From the NCBI GenBank assembly GCA_041687805.1, contig JBDNJK010000031.1:27995-91994 (forward strand): a DNA stretch of 64,000 bases, written 5' to 3'. Under the pieces are notes generated by a model. It made no database searches, had not been told where the DNA came from, and worked only from the letters and a program-made list of their open reading frames with translations. The DNA is from SZUA-87 sp041687805 (GTDB lineage: Bacteria > Actinomycetota > Acidimicrobiia > Acidimicrobiales > Aldehydirespiratoraceae). Below are positions 37,564 to 44,860 of the stretch, one piece after another (the first letter of the stretch is position 1; each line of letters opens with the position of its first letter). A program made the translations under genes and the position numbers.

Positions 37564-39566
37564 CTCGTCACCCCCTGCGTGCCCGGCATCGCTCTCGCGG
37601 CCGACATTGACGACTCGGCGGAGAGCACTGCTCGACGCGCCTCAAGAATCGCTTCGAGAATCGTGCGAGGAGCCACGGCATCGCCCACCCGCGGAAGTGA
37701 ATGGCCGCATTTCTCCCACAGGTCGGTGTCGGGAAGCCGGTGGCCGGCATCGATGATCGTGCCGGTGAGGACGCTTCGTTCGCCGCTGAATCGGTGTTCG
37801 ACAGTGACCGTGCCATCACCGATCGACAGGACCTTCACCCGGCGCACGATCTCGATCCCGAGCTGCGCCAACCGACTGTTGCATGGGGCTAGATCCCCGC
37901 TGGGCGCCAGCATCTGACCAGCGAAAGCATCGCCGGTGACCATCGTGACCTGACGTCCGAGGTGAGAGAGCATCTCCGCCACGGACACGCCGATTGGACC
38001 GCCGATCGAGTCGAGAATGACCGCGTGACCACCGGCTGGCACGAGGTCGTGGAGGATGCCGAACCGTGATCCATTGAGGACGGCTGCGGCAGTGAGCGGC
38101 GGGGTGGTGCCCTCGATTGGTGCGGCCGACGGACCGTCAACGGAACCGGTTGCCAGAATGACGGGCCCCTCATGGGCCTCTATTTCGAACGGTTCAGCGA
38201 TGTGGCCGGTGATGGCCTCAACGCCAAGACGCCGAACCTCCGACTCAAGCCAATCGGCTATGCCCTCGAGCGGTCGACGTCCCGAACCCTCGGCCGCGGT
38301 TCGCACCATTCCACCAAGATGGTCGGAGGCCTCCAGGATCCGAACCCGGTGGCCGCGCTCGGCCGCGACCCGCGCAGCTTCGAGGCCGGCTGTCCCCCCT
38401 CCTACCACCAGAAATTGTGGGGTGTCGTCGCCACCTCTTCGAGCACCGGCAGACTCTGACCTCGCACACGGTTCCGGATCGTCCAGCTCGTGGCCCGACC
38501 TGGGGTCGACCACACAGGTGACGATGGGGTTGCGGTTATCACGGACCTGGCATGTCTGATTGCAGAGAACGCATGGGCGGATCAGCGCTGGATCGACAGC
38601 AGCCTTTGCCGCGAGTTGAGCGTCGGCGATCTGGGCTCTGGTCATCTCGACCAAGTCGCAGCGACCGTCGCCCAATGCCCGCTCGGCTTGTCCGACATCG
38701 ACTATCGAGCCCTGCGCTATCACAGGTATCGACTCGCCGATTCCGATTCTGATATCGCGCACCAAGTCGAGGTTGAACCCGGCGGGCTGGTGGGCATCAG
38801 GGCGCGTGGCCTCGACCGAGAAGATCGAACCCTTCACCACGACGAGATAGTCGACAAACCCAGCCAGTTCCTTGGCAATTTCGACCGCCGACTCGGGGGT
38901 GATGCCCGCCCACGGCGCCAACTCATCACACGACAGCCTGAGGCCGACGATGCCATCACCCACCGCTGATCTCGTTGCCTTGATCACCTCACGGGCGAAT
39001 CTCAATCTGTCGGCTCCGTATTCATCATCACGACGATTGGTGAGCCCCGAGATGAACTGACGGACCAGCGAATGCTGACCAGCGTTGATCTCGACGCCGT
39101 CGACACCTGATTCGGCGGCCAGCGCGGTCGCGGCACCAAAGCCGCTGATCACAGCCCGAACATCATCGGGTTCCATGATCTTGGGAATCTCGCGGGTGTT
39201 GACCTCGGGCTCATCGGAAGGCGCCCACAGCGGATCCTGAGACCAATGAGAGGTTCCTTGACCTCCGCTATGGCCGATCGCAGCGACCACCAGAGCTCCG
39301 TGCTTGTGGCACGCGTCGGCGATCGAGCGCCACCCGGGCCCACAATCGGCAGCCAGCGGGGCCCGTTCATATGGCCAATCGGACTCGTGAACGGAGGCTT
39401 CCTCCACCACGATCACCCCAGCACCGCCGATGGCACGACGCTCGTAATAGGCGACGTGCCGGGGCGACAATGCGCGGCGAACACCAAGGTTGGTCGTGTG
39501 CGGACCAAACATGATCCGACTCGACGCCTCGGCGTTCCCCAATTTAACAGACGAGAGAAGTTTCAT
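37560..39566 (-). CDS. Mycofactocin-system FadH/OYE-family oxidoreductase 2
   Basis: 668 aa from the ATG at 39566 (MKLLSSVKLGNAEASSR); a GTG at 39602 would add 12 residues. Same three-part layout as its neighbour: TIM barrel (LVVAAIGHSGGQGTSHW, GVDGVEINAGQHSLVRQFIS), Fe-S motif CVLCNQTCQVRDNRNPIVTC, and a dinucleotide domain starting FLVVGGGTAGLEAARVA. It is clearly different from OYE1, so the pair is not a recent duplication; they could be a heteromer or act on different substrates. It is the first gene of the coupled string running to mftE. Confidence 0.92.
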   Translation of the reverse strand: MKLLSSVKLGNAEASSRIMFGPHTTNLGVRRALSPRHVAYYERRAIGGAGVIVVEEASVHESDWPYERAPLAADCGPGWRSIADACHKHGALVVAAIGHSGGQGTSHWSQDPLWAPSDEPEVNTREIPKIMEPDDVRAVISGFGAATALAAESGVDGVEINAGQHSLVRQFISGLTNRRDDEYGADRLRFAREVIKATRSAVGDGIVGLRLSCDELAPWAGITPESAVEIAKELAGFVDYLVVVKGSIFSVEATRPDAHQPAGFNLDLVRDIRIGIGESIPVIAQGSIVDVGQAERALGDGRCDLVEMTRAQIADAQLAAKAAVDPALIRPCVLCNQTCQVRDNRNPIVTCVVDPRSGHELDDPEPCARSESAGARRGGDDTPQFLVVGGGTAGLEAARVAAERGHRVRILEASDHLGGMVRTAAEGSGRRPLEGIADWLESEVRRLGVEAITGHIAEPFEIEAHEGPVILATGSVDGPSAAPIEGTTPPLTAAAVLNGSRFGILHDLVPAGGHAVILDSIGGPIGVSVAEMLSHLGRQVTMVTGDAFAGQMLAPSGDLAPCNSRLAQLGIEIVRRVKVLSIGDGTVTVEHRFSGERSVLTGTIIDAGHRLPDTDLWEKCGHSLPRVGDAVAPRTILEAILEARRAVLSAESSMSAARAMPGTQGVTR

Positions 39567-39624
39567 CGACGGGGCGACCGTAGCTCTACTGTCGCCTGTC
39601 ACGACACTTCGACCCGCCTAGCAG

Positions 39625-39804
39625 TCACTCGTCGTCGGCGAGACCCTCAACAACTTCTTCGGCCTTTTCAGCGGCCATTTCAACCTTGTCGGCATGCTCC
39701 TCGGGGACCTTGTCCTCGATCACGTCGGCAGCTTTGTCGATTCCGTCTTCGACCTTGTCGGCGTTCTTGCCGACGAGACCCTTGACCTTGTCGAGAAATC
39801 CCAT
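39625..39804 (-). CDS. Small MT0933/Rv0909-like antitoxin-family protein
   Basis: 59 aa from the ATG at 39804, with AGGAGATGG upstream. The sequence MGFLDKVKGLVGKNADKVED continues as Lys/Glu/Asp/Ala-rich amphipathic helices (DKAADVIEDKVPEEHADK). This matches the short actinobacterial family annotated as antitoxin after Rv0909. No toxin gene is next to it, so a stress or structural role is as likely. It sits between OYE2 and the divergent BI-1-like gene. Confidence 0.75.
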   Translation of the reverse strand: MGFLDKVKGLVGKNADKVEDGIDKAADVIEDKVPEEHADKVEMAAEKAEEVVEGLADDE

Positions 39805-39902
39805 AGTCCATCTCCTATTTCCAATTTGCGTCCGGATGTATGGCGACAGAGTACATCTAGACAGCTCAGATAGTCTCTGTGGCAAGCGAAAGAGGAACCG
39901 CC

Positions 39903-40622
39903 ATGAGCCACGACCCTTACGGAACGACCCTGACACAGCCGGTGATCACACTCGGCGAAGAAGCGCGGGGCGAATTTGTAGTGCGGGTCTACCAGCATCT
40001 ACTGGGCGCAGTCGTGGCGTTCATTGCCATAGAGGCTCTGTTCATCAATCTCGGGATTGCCGAGGGCCTCTACAACTTCGTGTCGGGCAACGGCATGGGG
40101 TGGCTGCTGATTCTCGGCGCGTTCATGGTGGGCCAATGGTTCGTGGCCCAAGCTGCAGCCGATCTGCTCAACCCGGTTCGCCAGTATCAGGCGCTCTTCG
40201 CCATGGCCGGACTCGAAGCTCTCATCTTCGCCCCGTTTCTTCACTACATGTTCAACGTGCAGGACAACGGCACCACCTCAGTTGCTGCGGCCGCTCTCAT
40301 CACCACGATCGGCTTCGCCGGATTGTCGCTGGTGGCCTTCGTCACTCGCAGAGACCTTTCATTTCTGCGTCCGATGGTCATGTACGGGTTCATCGGAGCG
40401 CTGGTGCTCATCGTTGCTGCCGTGATATTCGGACTCAGCCTCGGGATCTGGTTCTCAGTAGGAATGATCCTGCTGGCCGGTATGGCGATCCTTTACCAGA
40501 CCCAAACGATCATCCGTCACTATCCCGCCGACGCTCACGTGGCCGGAGCGCTCGCCCTGTTCGGCTCGCTCATGACCATGTTCTGGTATGTGCTGCGCCT
40601 TGTTGGCCAGGTTTCTCGCTGA
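39903..40622 (+). CDS. Bax-inhibitor-1 (YccA/YbhL)-family membrane protein
   Basis: 239 aa from the ATG at 39903, with AGAGGAA upstream. Seven hydrophobic helices follow a short polar N-terminus, and FVVRVYQHLLGAVVAFIAIE is the family's typical entry into helix 1. Bacterial members act as proton-gated calcium leaks or interact with FtsH; the role here is unknown. It lies on the plus strand and splits mftABC from the other mycofactocin genes, so it is probably not part of the operon. Confidence 0.8.
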   Translation: MSHDPYGTTLTQPVITLGEEARGEFVVRVYQHLLGAVVAFIAIEALFINLGIAEGLYNFVSGNGMGWLLILGAFMVGQWFVAQAAADLLNPVRQYQALFAMAGLEALIFAPFLHYMFNVQDNGTTSVAAAALITTIGFAGLSLVAFVTRRDLSFLRPMVMYGFIGALVLIVAAVIFGLSLGIWFSVGMILLAGMAILYQTQTIIRHYPADAHVAGALALFGSLMTMFWYVLRLVGQVSR

Positions 40623-40653
40623 CACACAGTCGGCGCCGACATCGATCGGCGAT

Positions 40654-41760
40654 TCAGCGTCGAGCGCCCAAGCTCACCGACATGGGCCGTGAGTGGTCGG
40701 CGTCCGACGTCGGCAGCGGACCGGCTGATTGCAGCAGCGCCTGACCGTGGCCGGTGACGCACTCAGGGTCGGGGCCATCGAGAGGTAAGCCGGTGAAGAA
40801 CTTGGCCGCCATGCATCCGCCCTGGCAGGCATCAAATTGCCCGCACGAACTGCACGCCCCTGCTGATTGCGGTTCGCGCAATTCGGCGAAGAGGCTGCTC
40901 TCACGCCAGATCGAGGCGAACCCGCCGGCATCACAAACGTTGCCGGCTCGGAAGTCTTCGTGGAGAACGAACGGGCAGGCGTAGACATCCCCCACCGGAT
41001 CGACCAGACAAACCACCCGACCCGCGCCGCAGAGATTGAGGCCGGGCAACGGGTCCCCCAACGCAGACAAGTGGAAAAACGAATCGCCGGTGAGGACATC
41101 GGGCCGTTCGACCAACCAGTTGTAGAGCTCGATCTGTTGAGCGTTGGTGGCGTGAAGTTCGTTCCAGGAGTCGGCGCCCCGACCCGACGGGCGCAGGCGG
41201 GTCAGCCGTAGCTGCGCACCGAAACGATCGGCCAGAGCGGCGAATTGATCGAGTTGTGGAATGTTGTGTCGGGTCATCACCACAGAGATCTTGAACTCTC
41301 CGAAGCCAGCTTCGTGAAGATGTGCCATGGCGGTGACTGCCGTGTCGAACGAGCCTTCGCCACGCACTGCGTCGTTGGTCGCAGCATCGGCACCGTCGAT
41401 GGAAATCTGGACATCGACGTAATCCATCGTGGCAAGATCACGCGCTACTTCTGCATCGATGCGCGACCCATTGGTCGAGAACTTGACGCCGACGCCGTGG
41501 GAAACCGAGTAGTCGACCAGATGCCAAAAGTCGGGACGAATGGTGGGTTCGCCGCCTCCGATGTTGACGTAGAAGACCTGCATTTCTTGCAGCTGGTCGA
41601 TCACAGCCTCGGCTTGAATGGTCGTCAACTCACGCTTGTCGCGAATGCCCGATGACGACAGGCAATGCACGCATTGCAGGTTGCAGGCGTAGGTGAGCTC
41701 CCATGTGAGGCAGATCGGTGCGTCGAGCCCGGCCTTCATCTGATCGGATAGAGCGGTCAT
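40654..41760 (-). CDS. mftC: Mycofactocin radical SAM maturase MftC
   Basis: 368 aa. The SAM 4Fe-4S motif is CNLQCVHC (CxxxCxxC), followed by the GGEPTIRPDFW stretch typical of the radical SAM fold and by VKFSTNG. The C-terminal SPASM domain holds the auxiliary cluster cysteines (ACSSCGQFDACQGGCMAAKF and PECV). MftC decarboxylates the C-terminal Tyr of MftA and then forms the Val-Tyr crosslink. It overlaps mftB by four bases. The C-terminal ~40 residues are less conserved. Confidence 0.97.
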   Translation of the reverse strand: MTALSDQMKAGLDAPICLTWELTYACNLQCVHCLSSSGIRDKRELTTIQAEAVIDQLQEMQVFYVNIGGGEPTIRPDFWHLVDYSVSHGVGVKFSTNGSRIDAEVARDLATMDYVDVQISIDGADAATNDAVRGEGSFDTAVTAMAHLHEAGFGEFKISVVMTRHNIPQLDQFAALADRFGAQLRLTRLRPSGRGADSWNELHATNAQQIELYNWLVERPDVLTGDSFFHLSALGDPLPGLNLCGAGRVVCLVDPVGDVYACPFVLHEDFRAGNVCDAGGFASIWRESSLFAELREPQSAGACSSCGQFDACQGGCMAAKFFTGLPLDGPDPECVTGHGQALLQSAGPLPTSDADHSRPMSVSLGARR

Positions 41761-42053
41761 GCGGGAATCAACAATTCAGACTCTGCCAGTGATCTCAGCG
41801 CCTTCTCGAACGATGGCCATCGTCGGCTGTCGATTCCGGAAGCTTGAAAGGCCTCACGCACACTCGGATGGTCACCGATCGACTCCACCAACGCCACCAG
41901 CTCCGGCGCACGTAGGAAATTGAGCCGGCGATTGTCGTAGTGGTAGGCGAGCGCGCCGAAAGGTTCAGGCCTGATAGCGACCTTGGGGTGGAGCCGATAC
42001 GCCAGGTCGGCGTCGAACCCGGTGGATGTCATGCGGTTGTGGTCATGGCTCAT
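41757..42053 (-). CDS. mftB: Mycofactocin peptide chaperone MftB
   Basis: 98 aa, PqqD-like. Family blocks are YRLHPKVAIRPEPFGALAYH, NRRLNFLRAPELVALVESIG and a C-terminal ALRSLAESELLI. MftB binds the MftA leader and presents it to MftC. It lies 27 bp after mftA and overlaps mftC by four bases, the classic mftABC arrangement. Confidence 0.95.
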   Translation of the reverse strand: MSHDHNRMTSTGFDADLAYRLHPKVAIRPEPFGALAYHYDNRRLNFLRAPELVALVESIGDHPSVREAFQASGIDSRRWPSFEKALRSLAESELLIPA

Positions 42054-42080
42054 GGTGGTGATTCGACACCGTCGCTGGGC

Positions 42081-42239
42081 TCAGTAGACCCCGCACATGC
42101 CGTCGATTGATATGTCCTCGACTAGCAACTCCTCGACTAGCAACTCGTCTTTGATGAGTTGATCAGCCTCGGCTGAATCTCCGGAATCGACTGACTTGGT
42201 CTCATCGATGTGATCGCTGAGATCGGTAGGTGCCATCAT
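42081..42239 (-). CDS. mftA: Mycofactocin precursor peptide MftA
   Basis: A 52-codon frame (51 aa if the second of two adjacent ATGs is used) ending exactly in the mycofactocin core IDGMCGVY plus TGA. The Val-Tyr terminus is the substrate of MftC and MftE. The leader is acidic; its last part reads LLVEELLVEDIS, close to the known leader ending LVxExLVEEVSIDGMCGVY. At 51-52 aa it is longer than the ~30 aa precursors I know from mycobacteria. GGAGG lies 12 bases upstream. It is too short for usual ORF cut-offs and easily missed. Confidence 0.97.
   Translation of the reverse strand: MMAPTDLSDHIDETKSVDSGDSAEADQLIKDELLVEELLVEDISIDGMCGVY
42117..42146. repeat. Exact 15-bp tandem duplication inside mftA leader
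   Basis: On the plus strand CTCGACTAGCAACTC occurs twice in direct succession, encoding ELLVE-ELLVE in the MftA leader. Identical codons show a recent slippage or strong constraint. The duplicated block falls in the segment expected to contact MftB. Confidence 0.95.
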
Positions 42240-42312
42240 GCCTGTGCCGTGCCTCCGTTTCGAATGGGGGGCAGGTTATCAGCGAGGTTCGGGCCGTCAC
42301 CGAGGAGTACCA
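42240..42312. promoter_or_regulatory. Divergent promoter region mftA / F420 oxidoreductase
   Basis: This 73-bp gap must hold the promoter of the minus-strand mftABC genes and that of the plus-strand oxidoreductase. GGAGG (mftA) and GAGGAG (42302-42307, oxidoreductase) are visible ribosome sites. A TAACCT on the minus strand about 45 bp before mftA is a possible -10. No operator was recognised. Confidence 0.4.
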
Positions 42313-43374
42313 GTGGAACTCGACATCATGTCCGGCGCTTTGGAGCTCAGCGCCATGCAGGCTCACGCCAAAGCTGTTGAGGACGCTGGCTTCGGGTCGA
42401 TGTGGCTGACCGAGTCGGGCCGCACTGCCTACCTTTCGTGTGCTGCTGCCGGGCTGGCCACCGAAAGTCTCGGCGTCGGCACCGCGATCGCTGTGGCGTT
42501 CCCGCGCAGCCCGATGGTCACCGCGTCGACCGCTTGGGAATTGGCCGACGCGACCAATGGTCGCTTCACCCTCGGCCTTGGCACCCAAATCAAAGCCCAC
42601 ATCGAGCGTCGTTACTCCACCGAATACTCCCATCCTGGGCCCCGTCTCAAGGAGTACGTCGAGTCGGTGAAAGCGATTTTTCGGGCATTCCGAGGTGAAG
42701 AGAAGCTCCATTTCGACGGTGACTACTACCAATTTTCTCTCCTCCCGGGACAATGGTCACCCGGACCGATCTCTGCACCTGATCCGCCCGTCTACGTTTC
42801 TGCTGTACTCCCGTGGATGAGCCGGATGGCAGGTGAGGTTTGCGACGGAATCCACATCCATCCGTTCAACTCACCCGCCTACATATCCGAAGTGCAAGTT
42901 CCTGCGATCGAGGTTGGTCTGGGCCGCTCAGGCCGGTCTCTCGACGACATCACCTTCGTGATTCCGGTGATGACGGCTGTGGGAGATACCGAAGAAGAGA
43001 TCATCTCCACACGTGAGCACGCCCGCATGATGATCGCCTTCTACGGCTCCACCCGCACCTACTCACCGGTGTTCGAGACCCACGGATTTCACGGTCTGTC
43101 GGAACATCTCCATAGCTGTCAACGAGAGGGCGACATGGCAGCGATGGTCGCCGCGGTCACCGACGATGTGCTCGACCACTACATCGTGTCGGCCACCTGG
43201 GCCGACGTTGGTGAGGCATTGGTCGACCGTTACCGCGCTGTCGCTCCCAACGTCCGAATTGTCACTTATACGGCGGCCCACCAACTCTCCTCTGACCCCG
43301 AGGTGCTCGACAAATGGGCCGACGTAGCAGCGGCGGTGAATCGGCGGTCGCGCGAGCCAAACGCTCCCGACTAG
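42313..43374 (+). CDS. F420-dependent luciferase-like oxidoreductase (mycofactocin-associated type)
   Basis: 353 aa from the GTG at 42313, which has GAGGAG five bases upstream; the ATG at 42238 overlaps mftA and lacks a site. The TIM-barrel family marks are AVEDAGFGSMWLTESG near the start, GVGTAIAVAFPRSP, NGRFTLGLGTQI, and PPVYVSAVLPWMSR. It resembles the MSMEG_2256-type group of bacterial luciferase-fold enzymes, whose members probably use coenzyme F420. The gene is divergent from mftA, which suggests coordinate control; the substrate is unknown. Confidence 0.9.
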   Translation: MELDIMSGALELSAMQAHAKAVEDAGFGSMWLTESGRTAYLSCAAAGLATESLGVGTAIAVAFPRSPMVTASTAWELADATNGRFTLGLGTQIKAHIERRYSTEYSHPGPRLKEYVESVKAIFRAFRGEEKLHFDGDYYQFSLLPGQWSPGPISAPDPPVYVSAVLPWMSRMAGEVCDGIHIHPFNSPAYISEVQVPAIEVGLGRSGRSLDDITFVIPVMTAVGDTEEEIISTREHARMMIAFYGSTRTYSPVFETHGFHGLSEHLHSCQREGDMAAMVAAVTDDVLDHYIVSATWADVGEALVDRYRAVAPNVRIVTYTAAHQLSSDPEVLDKWADVAAAVNRRSREPNAPD

Positions 43375-43411
43375 ATTCAGCGGCCTACATTCGACGATCA
43401 TTGGAGAAAAC

Positions 43412-44182
43412 ATGCCTCGCTGGACCCGAGCGCTCGTAACCGGTGCTTCGAGTGGAATCGGCGATGCCATCGCCCGTCGACTCGCAGCCGACGGAACCGA
43501 TCTCGTAATCGTCGCCCGCAACGTTGGGCGGCTCAACTCACTCGCCAGCGACCTCTCGGAACGCGATGTCGAAATTCTTCCGGCCGATCTCGGCGATCGT
43601 GAGCAACTGTCAAGGGTCGAATCGCGTCTCGCTAACGAAGACAAGCCGATTGATTTGCTTGTCAACAATGCGGGGTTCGGCTTCACAGGCGACTTCGTCG
43701 ATCTCGACGTAGAGCGAGAGACCTCTGTCATCGACGTCAACATCGTCGCCCTGATGCGTCTTGCCCACGCTGCCGGTTCCGTAATGGCTCACAGGGGCAC
43801 GGGCGGGATCCTCAACACTGCTTCGATCGCCGGACTGGTGCCGTCGCCGAGCACCGCCACCTACGGAGCATCAAAAGCATTCGTCGTGAGCTTCGGACTG
43901 GCACTCAACCAGGAACTCGGACCCAAAGGTGTGAACGTGAGCACCATCTGCCCCGGATTCACCCGTACCGAGTTCCAGGAACGTGCCGAGTATGACGCGT
44001 CGAAAATCCCCGGTTTCATGTGGCAGAGCGCGGACGACGTTGCCGCTGCCGCTCTCGCTGGGGTCGACCGTGGCACGCCCCGCGTCGTGCCCGGCCTCAG
44101 CAACAAAATGGCAGCCAACACGACCAAAATCCTTCCTGGTTTCATAAACCGTCGGATCGCCGGCTTGTTCTCGGAAGACTGA
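43412..44182 (+). CDS. Short-chain dehydrogenase/reductase
   Basis: 256 aa. Classical SDR motifs: ALVTGASSGIGDAIARRLA, VARNVGRL (Arg after strand beta-2, so NADP is likely), DLLVNNAGFG, NTASIAGLVPSPSTATYGAS with the Ser and the Tyr of YGASK, and CPGFTRTEF. It lies 37 bp after the F420 oxidoreductase and two bases before the GNAT gene, so the three may form one transcript. Unlike the SDR at 30020-30817 it lacks the extended mycofactocin-type insertion. Confidence 0.9.
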   Translation: MPRWTRALVTGASSGIGDAIARRLAADGTDLVIVARNVGRLNSLASDLSERDVEILPADLGDREQLSRVESRLANEDKPIDLLVNNAGFGFTGDFVDLDVERETSVIDVNIVALMRLAHAAGSVMAHRGTGGILNTASIAGLVPSPSTATYGASKAFVVSFGLALNQELGPKGVNVSTICPGFTRTEFQERAEYDASKIPGFMWQSADDVAAAALAGVDRGTPRVVPGLSNKMAANTTKILPGFINRRIAGLFSED

Positions 44183-44184
44183 CC

Positions 44185-44673
44185 ATGGACATTCGCCTCG
44201 CCACTCTCGAGGATGCCCCCGCCATTCTGGCGATCTACAACCACGAGGTCGAGAACACCACCGCCACGTTCGACCTTGTCGGAAGAACGCTGTCGGAACA
44301 ACGCGATTGGCTCAAGGAACGCAGCGGCGCTTTGGGGGTGCTCGTTGCCGAGATTGACGGTGTCGTTGTTGCGTTCGCTTCGTTGTCTCCCTATCGAACC
44401 CGCCCCGCCTATCGCACCACAGTTGAAGATTCGATCTATGTCAGTGGAGGGGCCAGAGGCTCCGGCGTGGGCAAGTCGATGCTGAACGCCCTGATCGATC
44501 TAGCTGCCCAGCGGGGGTTCCATACGATCATCGCTCACATCGCCGGGGGATCAGAGGCCTCGGTATCGCTTCACCAAGCTTGCGGCTTCACGATCGTGGG
44601 ATCCGAACGTGAAGTCGGGCGGAAATTTGGCAAGTGGCTCGACGTGGTGGTCATGCAATTGATGATCACCTGA
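44185..44673 (+). CDS. GNAT N-acetyltransferase, phosphinothricin-acetyltransferase-like
   Basis: 162 aa from the ATG at 44185, two bases after the SDR stop; the frame upstream overlaps the SDR gene and is ignored. The start MDIRLATLEDAPAILAIYNH and the block SIYVSGGARGSGVGKSMLNA (acetyl-CoA loop) match the Pat/YncA group, which acetylates methionine sulfoximine or phosphinothricin-like amines. The C-terminus has GFTIVGSEREVGRKFGKWLD. A hairpin terminator follows about 50 bp downstream. Confidence 0.88.
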   Translation: MDIRLATLEDAPAILAIYNHEVENTTATFDLVGRTLSEQRDWLKERSGALGVLVAEIDGVVVAFASLSPYRTRPAYRTTVEDSIYVSGGARGSGVGKSMLNALIDLAAQRGFHTIIAHIAGGSEASVSLHQACGFTIVGSEREVGRKFGKWLDVVVMQLMIT

Positions 44674-44720
44674 GCTCAGCTGGCTATCGGGCCGCATAGT
44701 CTGAGCTGGCAAAAATGTAG

Positions 44721-44750
44721 AGGCCCGACGCAGATGCGCCGGGCCTCGTT
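44721..44750. terminator. Bidirectional hairpin terminator between GNAT gene and tRNA-Tyr
   Basis: AGGCCCG...CGGGCCT with an inner CGC-AGAT-GCG stem forms a ~10-bp helix (44721-44746) with one mismatch. On the plus strand CGTTT follows; on the minus strand CTACATTTTT follows. It therefore can end both the GNAT operon and the tRNA-Tyr transcript. Confidence 0.8.
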
Positions 44751-44755
44751 TCGCG

Positions 44756-44838
44756 TGGGCCGAGAAGGATTCGAACCTTCGTAGGCGAAAGCCGACGGGT
44801 TTACAGCCCGTTCCCATTGGCCGCTCGGGCACCGACCC
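44756..44838 (-). tRNA. tRNA-Tyr (GTA)
   Basis: 83-nt minus-strand cloverleaf with a long variable arm. Acceptor GGGTCGG/TCGGCCC (two G-T pairs), D-arm GCCCGAGCGGCCAATGGG, anticodon stem ACGGG/CCCGT with loop CTGTAAA (GTA), T-arm GAAGGTTCGAATCCTTC, discriminator A. Confidence 0.96.
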
Positions 44839-44860
44839 GCGAACGAGGAACGATAGCGGG

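Noticed and set aside
39903..40622. Membrane protein as part of the mycofactocin pathway
   Set aside because: It is a BI-1-family protein on the opposite strand with its own ribosome site; nothing links it to the pathway except position.
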